NCBI GenBank assembly: GCA_947176785.1
Contig: CAMWSA010000228.1
Coordinates: 1-6,359 of the forward strand
Length of the DNA stretch: 6,359 nucleotides
Direction: 5' to 3'
Source: an uncultured Lachnospiraceae bacterium
GTDB taxonomy: Bacteria > Bacillota > Clostridia > Lachnospirales > Lachnospiraceae
Shown here: in pieces, positions 1-5,322 of the stretch
How positions within the stretch are numbered: position 1 is the stretch's first letter
Layout: each line of letters opens with the position of its first letter
The notes under the pieces: generated by a model
What the model saw: the letters and a program-made list of their open reading frames with translations, nothing else
What the model was told of the DNA's origin: nothing
The model's database searches: none
Made by a program: the position numbers and the translations under genes

Positions 1-108
1 TCTCCCGCCTGTCCTGCCCTGCGGAGCTCTCCCAAGTCTCCCGCCTGTCCTGCCCCGCGGAAGTTCTCTCAATCTCCCCTCTGCCCCCTTCTGCGGAATT
101 ACCGCTTC
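1..108 (-). repeat. 36-bp tandem repeat (minisatellite) inside the partial membrane-protein gene
   Basis: Three consecutive 36-base units lie at 1-36, 37-72 and 73-108. The first two agree at 24 of their first 25 bases. Their second halves differ by two substitutions and a compensating pair of one-base indels. The third unit is more diverged. On the minus strand they encode RSGNSAEGGRGE, IERTSAGQDRRE and TWESSAGQDRRE, so the unit is 12 residues and keeps frame. The array touches the window edge, so its full copy number is unknown. The stretch follows a hydrophobic region and is rich in Arg, Glu and Gln, which suggests a soluble loop. Confidence 0.85.
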
Positions 109-556
109 TCTGCAAATCCCAGGCTCTCCTCCACAGAGCGGTCTCCCCCAGCATCAGAGAAGTTCCCAGAGACCAGGGCAACACTGCCAGATGGCATTGC
201 ATGGCCTGCGGAACCGTAGTCAAAGCCAATGCACAAAACAGGCGCAACACTCTTTTTTCACTGCCCAAAAAGCAGGACATGAGTCCATAGGCCGCAGCAA
301 TCGCCGCAGCCAACTGGATCCCATACAGAATCCACAAGTGAGAGGAAAGAAGCGCCGCCAGCCCCCTGTACAGAATGCCGCTGTAGAAACCGTCCGCCGC
401 GCTTTCCCCGGCAAGCAGCAGAATGCTCTCCTGAAAGTTCTGCAGACCTCCCATGTTTTTGATAAGCCAGGCCAGACCCAGCAGGATCTGGACGCCCATG
501 CCGCAGAGCAGTGTTGCCCGCAGCACCCCTCCCATATGCTTTCCCACTCGCCTCAT
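1..556 (-). CDS. Partial polytopic membrane protein (N-terminal 185 residues), function unknown, possibly GT-C-like
   Basis: An open frame runs from ATG at 556 to the left edge without a stop, so the C-terminus is outside the window. I chose this start because GGAAAGG (564-570) lies 7 bases upstream. An in-frame ATG at 583 would add nine residues but has a poorer ribosome site, and a stop codon lies just upstream of it. Hydrophobic segments fall at about residues 10-31, 66-98 and 102-140, the last containing PQAMQCHLAVLPWSLG. Residues 150-185 are charged and hold three 12-residue repeats. The segmentation and the position at the end of a polysaccharide cluster recall the N-terminal part of GT-C glycosyltransferases, but I see no catalytic motif, so that is a guess. 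It is the gene after wecE, about 100 bases away, and probably shares its transcript. Another kind of membrane protein is equally possible. Confidence 0.72.
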   Translation of the reverse strand, partial: MRRVGKHMGGVLRATLLCGMGVQILLGLAWLIKNMGGLQNFQESILLLAGESAADGFYSGILYRGLAALLSSHLWILYGIQLAAAIAAAYGLMSCFLGSEKRVLRLFCALALTTVPQAMQCHLAVLPWSLGTSLMLGETALWRRAWDLQRSGNSAEGGRGEIERTSAGQDRRETWESSAGQDRRE

Positions 557-578
557 GTATCTACCTTTCCGTCTTATA

Positions 579-672
579 CCCATGGGCGGTTAGCTTTTCC
601 TTCCTGCACGTCACATCCTGTCCTTATGCAGCATGAGGCGTGCAGGAATTGGAAAATCTTAACGCTCGTTAG
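579..672 (-). repeat. Imperfect palindromic intergenic element, copy A (after wecE)
   Basis: The core stem pairs 595-610 with 639-656: TTTTCCTTCCTGCACG against CGTGCAGGAATTGGAAAA. This gives 16 base pairs with a two-base bulge on one side. Weaker pairing with regularly placed mismatches continues outward on both sides to about 579 and 672. The loop is about 28 bases. The element starts inside the last codons of wecE, whose stop is 659-661, and ends just before the start of the next gene. A homologous copy lies at 1875-1970. No T-tract follows the stem, so it is not a standard intrinsic terminator. Confidence 0.82.
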
Positions 673-1804
673 TATACCTTTCATAAAAGCCTTTCACCTG
701 CCGGCAGATATAATCCACCTGCTCCAGCGTCAATCTGTAGAACATGGGGAGACGCAGCAGACGCTCGCTCTCTTTGGTGGTGTAACGGTCCTCCCCGTGG
801 AAGCGGCCAAATTTCTGCCCCGCCGGAGCCGTGTGCAGCGGGATATAGTGGAATACGCTGAGTATGTCATGCTCTTTCAGACAGCCGATCAGCGCCGTCC
901 GCTCCTCGATATCTTTGGTCTTGATGTAAAACATATGGGCATTGTGTACGCAGCCCTCGGGCACCACCGGCAGTTCGATCCGTCCGGCCTGCGCCAGCGG
1001 GAGAAGATTTTCGTAATACCGATCCCAGCAGGCCATACGGGCCGCCGTGATCTCCTCCGCCCTCTCAAGCTGCGCATACAGGTAGGCGGCGTTCATATCG
1101 CTGGGAAGATAGGAGGAGCCATAGTTAATCCAGGTGTATTTGTCAATCTGCCCCCGGTAATACTTGCTGCGGTTGGTTCCCTTTTCCCGGATGATCTCCG
1201 CATCCTCGATATTTTCCTTATCCCGGATCAGCAGCGCGCCGCCCTCGCCCATGCTGAAATTCTTGGTCTCGTGGAAGCTGAAACACCCGTATTCGCCAAA
1301 AGTCCCCAAAGCCTTTCCCTTGTAGGAGGACATGATGCCCTGGGCCGCATCCTCGATCACTGTCAGGTGATATCTATCCGCCAGTTCCATGATCTTGTCC
1401 ATCTCGCAGGACACGCCTGCATAATGCACCGGCACAATGGCCCTGGTCCTGTCCGTGATAGCCGCCTCGATCAAATTCTCGTCCAGATTCATGGTATCCG
1501 GGCGGATATCCACAAACACCGGAGTCGCCCCCCGCAGCACAAAGGCATCCGCCGTGGACACAAAAGTGTAGGAAGGCATGATTACCTCATCCCCCTCCTT
1601 AATCCCGGCCAGCAGGGCCGCCATTTCTGTGGCATGGGTACAGGAGGTGGTCAACAGACATTTTGTGGTGTGGGTCCTGTCCTCAATCCACTCATTGCAC
1701 TTTTTGGTGTAGGGGCCGTCACCGCAGATCTTTTGGTTCTCCACACACTCTCTGATATACTCCATCTCTTTGCCTGTATAAGGCGGCACATTAAAAGCGA
1801 TCAT
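659..1804 (-). CDS. wecE: dTDP-4-amino-4,6-dideoxygalactose transaminase (WecE/RffA type)
   Basis: This is a PLP-dependent aminotransferase of the DegT/DnrJ/EryC1/StrS fold type I family. WecE transfers an amino group from glutamate to dTDP-4-keto-6-deoxyglucose, giving dTDP-4-amino-4,6-dideoxygalactose (dTDP-Fuc4N) in the cytoplasm. The 381 residues match the remembered E. coli WecE nearly end to end. Shared stretches include GDEVIMPSYTFVSTA (71-85), VPVHYAGVSCEMD (124-136), EDAAQG with the cofactor aspartate at 152, CFSFHETKN with the Schiff-base lysine at 181, IIREKGTNRS, DKYTW, FHYIPLH and GEDRYTTKESERLLRLP. AAGGAG lies 7 bases before the ATG. The genes for making the dTDP-sugar substrate and a WecD-like acetyltransferase are not in the window. 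Its last codons and stop lie inside palindromic element A. A close StrS-family enzyme with another dTDP-ketosugar substrate cannot be fully excluded. Confidence 0.95.
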   Translation of the reverse strand: MIAFNVPPYTGKEMEYIRECVENQKICGDGPYTKKCNEWIEDRTHTTKCLLTTSCTHATEMAALLAGIKEGDEVIMPSYTFVSTADAFVLRGATPVFVDIRPDTMNLDENLIEAAITDRTRAIVPVHYAGVSCEMDKIMELADRYHLTVIEDAAQGIMSSYKGKALGTFGEYGCFSFHETKNFSMGEGGALLIRDKENIEDAEIIREKGTNRSKYYRGQIDKYTWINYGSSYLPSDMNAAYLYAQLERAEEITAARMACWDRYYENLLPLAQAGRIELPVVPEGCVHNAHMFYIKTKDIEERTALIGCLKEHDILSVFHYIPLHTAPAGQKFGRFHGEDRYTTKESERLLRLPMFYRLTLEQVDYICRQVKGFYERYTNER

Positions 1805-1874
1805 CTGTCTTCTCCTTATTCAAGTTCTGCATCTCCCCGGAAATCACACCGGCCCGGGAATATGCTTTTCCATA

Positions 1875-1970
1875 CTCACGAACGGTCAGATTTTCCTTCC
1901 TGCATGTCCTATGTTTTCCAATAATGCTATATGTGGCATGCCGGTATTGGAAAATTTCAGCGTCCGTCAA
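1875..1970 (-). repeat. Imperfect palindromic intergenic element, copy B (after the acyltransferase gene)
   Basis: The arms 1891-1906 (TTTTCCTTCCTGCATG) and 1937-1954 (CATGCCGGTATTGGAAAA) pair with two mismatches and the same two-base bulge as copy A. Outer arms extend the pairing to about 1875 and 1970 with spaced mismatches and G-T wobbles. The acyltransferase stop codon (1957-1959) lies within the outer arm. Orientation, bulge and placement relative to the preceding gene all match copy A. About 70 bases of further leader separate it from wecE. Confidence 0.82.
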
Positions 1971-3039
1971 TAATACTCCGCAATTGGCGCAAGAGCTTCC
2001 CGACTACATCAAACAATGCGCCTCGCACCATGTCTGCCAGGATGCCCACAGCAAATACCAGAAACACACTGCCAAATGCCCGCAGCACCAGGGTCCAGGG
2101 GCTGCACTCCAGGGTAGCGCCCAGCCAGTGAGGCCAGAGCGTGCGCAGTTCAATATGCTCATGCAGCAGATATACCCCCAGGGTATAGGGAGCCACCCGC
2201 AGAATCACCTTTCCCATAAACTTTTCCCCTGACAGCTTCCAATTAGAAAATGCATAGAACAGCGAAATTGCTGCAAACAGGTTCAATATATGGTTATAGT
2301 CATAGGGCGAATGGATAAAATTGCCCAGCCGCCCGCTCTTTAGATATACCAGCCTCACTCCCAGGGTTAAGCCATAAATCAGGATACAGCCGCCCAGATA
2401 ACACAGCACCCCCCGTTTTCCTTTTTGGAAAAAGGGGATTCCATACAGGCGTATATAAGCCGCCACCAGGAACACGCAGACAAACCACAGGCCATCATAG
2501 CCTGCATTGTCCATCTCCAGCTTTACCGGCAGCACGGATTTGCTGACGGAAAAAAAGCACAGCAGCAAAATAATCGTGATCTTCAGCTGTTTCCGGCTCA
2601 GCTGCCTGGCTCCTGCGGCCAGCACCGGCGAAAGCAGATACATAATTATATAGGCTGTGATAAACCAGTAATGTATCATCTGGTTCGGAAACAGGTATTG
2701 CAGCAGCCGGTATACAGTAAGCTGCCCCGGCTTCAAAATCCCCACCGCCATCAATATGAGCGGGATCAGAAGACTGTAAAACAACACCTGGCAGATCAGC
2801 TGCGCCAGCCGCCCTGCCTTAAAGCCCGACTCCACCAGAAAATAACCGCTGATCAGCATATAGACATTCACCGCCACAATGGAAAATGCCTCCAGCAGCC
2901 AGGCGATATAGGCCCCAGCGCCAAATTTTTCCGTCAGGGGGGTCAGCAGTTCCCCCTTGGACAAATAGTGCAGCATCACCACCATCATCATGGCAAGGAT
3001 ACGCAACAGTTCTATACTTGCAATTCTGTTTTTTTTCAA
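1957..3039 (-). CDS. Acyltransferase-3 family integral membrane O-acyltransferase
   Basis: This protein should move an acyl group, most often acetyl, across the membrane onto a sugar of a surface polysaccharide. The 360 residues have about ten hydrophobic segments. Family marks are RIASIELLRILAMMMVVMLHY at the N-terminus, with Arg13 and His24 in the usual R...H arrangement, then AVNVYMLISGYFLVE (56-70), HYWFITAYIIMYLLSPVL (123-140) and APYTLGVYLLHEH (283-295). Length and layout suit stand-alone O-acetyltransferases of polysaccharide clusters. The start is TTG, supported by AGGAGG 8 bases upstream; eight A residues follow directly after it. The gene lies 133 bases after the GtrB-like gene and is probably co-transcribed with it. 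Element B overlaps its last codons. The acceptor sugar and the acyl group cannot be told from sequence. Confidence 0.92.
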   Translation of the reverse strand: MKKNRIASIELLRILAMMMVVMLHYLSKGELLTPLTEKFGAGAYIAWLLEAFSIVAVNVYMLISGYFLVESGFKAGRLAQLICQVLFYSLLIPLILMAVGILKPGQLTVYRLLQYLFPNQMIHYWFITAYIIMYLLSPVLAAGARQLSRKQLKITIILLLCFFSVSKSVLPVKLEMDNAGYDGLWFVCVFLVAAYIRLYGIPFFQKGKRGVLCYLGGCILIYGLTLGVRLVYLKSGRLGNFIHSPYDYNHILNLFAAISLFYAFSNWKLSGEKFMGKVILRVAPYTLGVYLLHEHIELRTLWPHWLGATLECSPWTLVLRAFGSVFLVFAVGILADMVRGALFDVVGKLLRQLRSIIDGR

Positions 3040-3047
3040 TTGCGCGC

Positions 3048-3053
3048 CCTCCT
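3048..3053 (-). promoter_or_regulatory. Ribosome binding site fixing a TTG start
   Basis: On the minus strand AGGAGG lies 8 bases before TTG at 3039. No ATG gives the full N-terminal R...H acyltransferase motif in this frame, so this strong site decides the non-ATG start. Confidence 0.85.
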
Positions 3054-3056
3054 ATA

Positions 3057-3119
3057 TAGAGTTCCGCATATTCATCAGCGCTTTGTCCTGGAATGTGCTG
3101 TTTAGAGTTCCGCATATTC
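3057..3119 (-). repeat. 17-bp direct repeat in the acyltransferase leader
   Basis: GAATATGCGGAACTCTA (minus strand) occurs exactly at 3103-3119 and again at 3057-3073, 46 bases apart start to start. The nearer copy ends four bases before the AGGAGG site. It could be a local duplication or a pair of protein-binding sites. Nothing else in the 133-base gap between the GtrB-like and acyltransferase genes stands out. Confidence 0.8.
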
Positions 3120-3172
3120 CCTTCCATCACCTGAACCCGGCAATGAACATTCCCCCGCCCGGGGCATACGGG

Positions 3173-4126
3173 CTACCGCTTCCAGCCGCCGGTTACATTC
3201 CCCTGCACATTATCTGTCACCCGGCTGATAATATACCTGGGACGCCCCTTGACCTCCTCATAGATCCGGGCGATGTAATGTCCGATAACTCCCAGGCTCA
3301 ACATGATAAAACCACCGATAATCAGAATCAGCAGAATCACCGTGGTAAAGCCCTCCACTGCCGTGCCTGTCAGGTATTTTACCAAAGTCTGCACTGCCAG
3401 TCCCATGCTGAACAGGATGGACACCAGCCCCAGCACTGTCACCAGCTGCAAGGGCAGTGTGCTAAAGGAGGTTGCATTGGTAATCGCATATCGCATCAGG
3501 CTGAAAAAAGACCATTTGCTCTCCCCATACATCCTCTCCTGCACCTCATACTCCACATTGACGGTCTTAAAACCTGCCCAAAAAGTCAGCGCCCTGAAAA
3601 AGGTATTTTTCTCCGGCAGGCCAAGCAGCACGTCCACCACTTTGCGGTCCAGCAGCTTGTAGTCCGAGGAAGCGTTCATATCCATCTTGATCAGTCCGCT
3701 CATAATCCTGTAAAAAGCCCCTGCAAAGCATTTGTGCAGAAGCCCTTCCCGGCCCCGGCTTAACTTGATTCCCTCCACCACCTCATAACCCTCGTTCCAC
3801 AGCTTCCACATCTGTGGAATTACCTGGGGCGGGTGCTGCAAATCACAATCCATAACGATGACGGCATTACCCGTTGCCAGCTGTAACCCCGCAAAGATGC
3901 TGGCTTCCTTGCCAAAATTTCGGGAGAACTCCGCCCCCTTGATGTGAGGGTCCTGCTGCGCCGCTTTCAGGATCTCCTGGTAAGTGCCGTCCCGGGACCC
4001 GTCACTGACAAAAATCAGTTCATATTCTATCTGCTCCTGCACCAGCAGCCCGGACAACACCCGGGCCGTATGGGCTATATTCTGCTCCTCATTGTATGAG
4101 GGAAGCACAATGGATAAAAACGCCAT
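3173..4126 (-). CDS. GtrB/DPM1-like family 2 glycosyltransferase (polyprenyl-phosphate sugar synthase)
   Basis: This enzyme should transfer a hexose, probably glucose, from a nucleotide sugar to undecaprenyl phosphate on the cytoplasmic face, supplying donor for extracytoplasmic GT-C enzymes. The 317 residues begin with a GT-A domain: SIVLPSYNEE (5-14), FVSDGSRDGT with Asp42, and the metal-binding DCDLQHPP (Asp93, Asp95). Further family marks are NASSDYKLLDRKVV (151-164) and RMYGESKWSF (198-207). Two transmembrane helices follow at about 222-248 and 261-287, then the short basic tail IARIYEEVKGRPRY. Length and domain order fit GtrB-type proteins. The ribosome site is moderate (AAAGG about 10 bases before ATG). 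A strong promoter lies about 95 bases upstream, so this gene probably heads the transcript through the acyltransferase and wecE. Its natural partner is the GtrII-like protein beyond the CPBP gene. The sugar is not determinable. Confidence 0.94.
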   Translation of the reverse strand: MAFLSIVLPSYNEEQNIAHTARVLSGLLVQEQIEYELIFVSDGSRDGTYQEILKAAQQDPHIKGAEFSRNFGKEASIFAGLQLATGNAVIVMDCDLQHPPQVIPQMWKLWNEGYEVVEGIKLSRGREGLLHKCFAGAFYRIMSGLIKMDMNASSDYKLLDRKVVDVLLGLPEKNTFFRALTFWAGFKTVNVEYEVQERMYGESKWSFFSLMRYAITNATSFSTLPLQLVTVLGLVSILFSMGLAVQTLVKYLTGTAVEGFTTVILLILIIGGFIMLSLGVIGHYIARIYEEVKGRPRYIISRVTDNVQGNVTGGWKR

Positions 4127-4185
4127 GTCCTGTCCCGCCTTTCACTATATGGTGATCTGGCAAATTTGTATGCTTGGAGTTCTAT

Positions 4186-4221
4186 ACTATACATATTTAG
4201 GAATTTAACATATCGTATAGT
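4186..4221. promoter_or_regulatory. Inverted repeat over the GtrB-like promoter start region (possible operator)
   Basis: ACTATAC (4186-4192) and GTATAGT (4215-4221) form perfect 7-bp arms. Partial ATAT pairing lies inside and the centre is very AT-rich. On the minus strand the upstream arm overlaps the -10 box and the other lies in the early transcribed region, the usual position of a repressor operator. It could also be a short 5' RNA hairpin. Confidence 0.55.
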
Positions 4222-4247
4222 TTACTATTTTGAAAGTTGCTTGTCAA
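4219..4247 (-). promoter_or_regulatory. Sigma-70-type promoter of the GtrB-like gene
   Basis: On the minus strand a perfect TTGACA (4242-4247) is followed after exactly 17 bases by TAAACT (4219-4224), which matches TATAAT at four of six positions. The surrounding DNA is AT-rich. It lies between the CPBP stop codon and the glycosyltransferase start, and points at the latter. Confidence 0.72.
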
Positions 4248-4288
4248 ATCAAAATACAGAATAGGACGCATCTAATTTTGGTTTCTGG

Positions 4289-5185
4289 CTAACCGTCCTT
4301 TTGCAGATCCGGGTATTGAGTGACCTTGAAAAAAATAGCTGCTCCCAGAACCAAAAAGCCAATCATACCAATTATACCAGATGGTTTTGGCCCCAAAAGA
4401 GCGTTGAAGGTATTCAAGCAAATAAAAAGCGGCGCTTCTCGAATGGCATTGATTGCGCCATGGGCAATACAAGCGGGGAAAATACTTCCGGATTTAAGTG
4501 TCAGATAGGAGAGAAATACTCCAATACTGGTTGCAAAGAGTACCATCATCAGAATGCCAGACCAGGGTTGGCCCGGATAAGTACCATTATAGTTTAAGCC
4601 AAAGCAGACCAACGGGGCATGGACAGTTCCCCATAGAACACCATTCAGTAAAATCGCCTTTTGTACACCAAGCTCTTCCACCAGCAATGGCAAAAGAAAA
4701 CCTCTCCAGCCAATTTCTTCGCCAAAGGCCGCTACATGATTTACAATAACCAGCGGTGCCGCCAATATGAAAATCAAGCCAATGCCGACGACAACGGGAA
4801 GGGTAAGCTGCGGCAAATCAGCCACCTGTCCATTGATGGCGAGCAGCTGCGCCGCATAGGTCAGGGACAAGTCAAAATGGTTTGGGAATATGAAGAAATA
4901 GAGCGCCACGCCTATCCCTTCCAAGACTCCGGGAAGAAATGCCGCCAACAGATATTCCTTCCATGCCTTCCGGATATTTAACTGTAAGAACAGCCTGCCT
5001 TTATCATGGGCCAGCCGCCTTACTATCAGAGTTGTGAGTGCAGGCAGGAACATAAACGTTACCGATGTAAGAATCATCAGCAGACTTGCGGGGTCAGCGT
5101 GCAGCAGGAAAAGTGGCAGGGTGCATAGGATAACCAGGCCAAACTCAATGCCAATGAATGCAGCAATCTTTTCTCTTCGTCTCAT
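4289..5185 (-). CDS. CPBP-family intramembrane metalloprotease
   Basis: CPBP (Abi/CAAX-like) proteins are polytopic membrane glutamate proteases related to Rce1; bacterial members serve in bacteriocin self-immunity, peptide maturation or unknown roles. The 298 residues show all four motif regions: FGEEIGWRG with the paired glutamates 156-157 and Arg161, WGTVHAPL with His189, and AHGAIN with His242 and Asn246, in a chain with about eight hydrophobic segments. GGAGGAG lies 7 bases before ATG. The DNA is visibly richer in A+T than the flanking genes, and the gene has its own MerR-type promoter. It separates the GtrII-like gene from its likely GtrB partner, with gaps of 137 and 162 bases. These facts suggest a later insertion. 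No bacteriocin peptide or MerR regulator gene is visible beside it, so its substrate is unknown. Confidence 0.93.
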   Translation of the reverse strand: MRRREKIAAFIGIEFGLVILCTLPLFLLHADPASLLMILTSVTFMFLPALTTLIVRRLAHDKGRLFLQLNIRKAWKEYLLAAFLPGVLEGIGVALYFFIFPNHFDLSLTYAAQLLAINGQVADLPQLTLPVVVGIGLIFILAAPLVIVNHVAAFGEEIGWRGFLLPLLVEELGVQKAILLNGVLWGTVHAPLVCFGLNYNGTYPGQPWSGILMMVLFATSIGVFLSYLTLKSGSIFPACIAHGAINAIREAPLFICLNTFNALLGPKPSGIIGMIGFLVLGAAIFFKVTQYPDLQKDG

Positions 5186-5203
5186 AATAATTCTCCTCCA
5201 ATT

Positions 5204-5238
5204 CTATGGATCCTCCATGCCGCTTTGCAAAGCACGGC
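5204..5238 (-). promoter_or_regulatory. 5' leader of the CPBP gene with two palindromes and a four-codon open frame
   Basis: Near the expected transcription start lies the perfect palindrome GCTTTGCAAAGC (5222-5233), flanked by GCC/GGC that can lengthen the stem (5219-5238). Next comes ATGGA-GGA-TCCAT (5206-5218), whose ATG opens a tiny frame Met-Glu-Asp-Pro-stop (5204-5218) upstream of the true start. A regulatory role is only inferred. Confidence 0.4.
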
Positions 5239-5239
5239 T

Positions 5240-5270
5240 ACTATAAGCCTTCCACTAACTGTAAGGTCAA
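5240..5270 (-). promoter_or_regulatory. MerR-type promoter of the CPBP gene with a 19-bp dyad spacer
   Basis: On the minus strand TTGACC (5265-5270) and TATAGT (5240-5245) are separated by 19 bases, two more than optimal. The imperfect dyad CCTTACAGTTAGTGGAAGG (5248-5266) begins inside the -35 box and nearly fills the spacer; 14 of its 19 positions agree with its reverse complement. An overlong spacer carrying a dyad is the known layout of promoters activated by MerR-family regulators. No such regulator is encoded in the window. Confidence 0.75.
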
Positions 5271-5322
5271 GAGCGATATCCGGATTTCGTCATTATATCT
5301 ATAATCCCGATGAAAAATTACC

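Noticed and set aside
191..1924. A 577-codon open frame on the plus strand opposite wecE and the left-edge gene.
   Set aside because: It lies antisense to a clear WecE, its product is low-complexity Arg/Gln/His-rich with no family resemblance, and long antisense frames arise easily in GC-biased coding DNA.
579..1970. The two palindromes as integron attC sites between gene cassettes.
   Set aside because: Placement after each ORF and the one-sided bulge are reminiscent, but the conserved RYYYAAC and GTTRRRY core boxes are not found at the arm ends, and no integrase is visible.
2425..3105. Plus-strand frame with a run of histidines opposite the acyltransferase gene.
   Set aside because: The histidines are the complement of the Met/Val-rich first helix of the acyltransferase; the frame has no ribosome site or recognisable domain.
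2819..3130. Minus-strand 103-codon frame overlapping the acyltransferase start, beginning in the direct-repeat leader.
   Set aside because: It is mostly an out-of-frame reading of the acyltransferase N-terminus. A leader peptide cannot be excluded but has no support.
3128..3172. GC-rich CCCCGGGCGGGG just after the GtrB-like stop as an intrinsic terminator.
   Set aside because: The stem is only four bases and no U-run follows on the transcript.
5292..5305. ATTATA-GA-TATAAT palindrome just after the GtrII-like stop codon as a terminator.
   Set aside because: It is AT-only, with six-base arms, a two-base loop and no following T-tract, so it would not make a stable termination hairpin.
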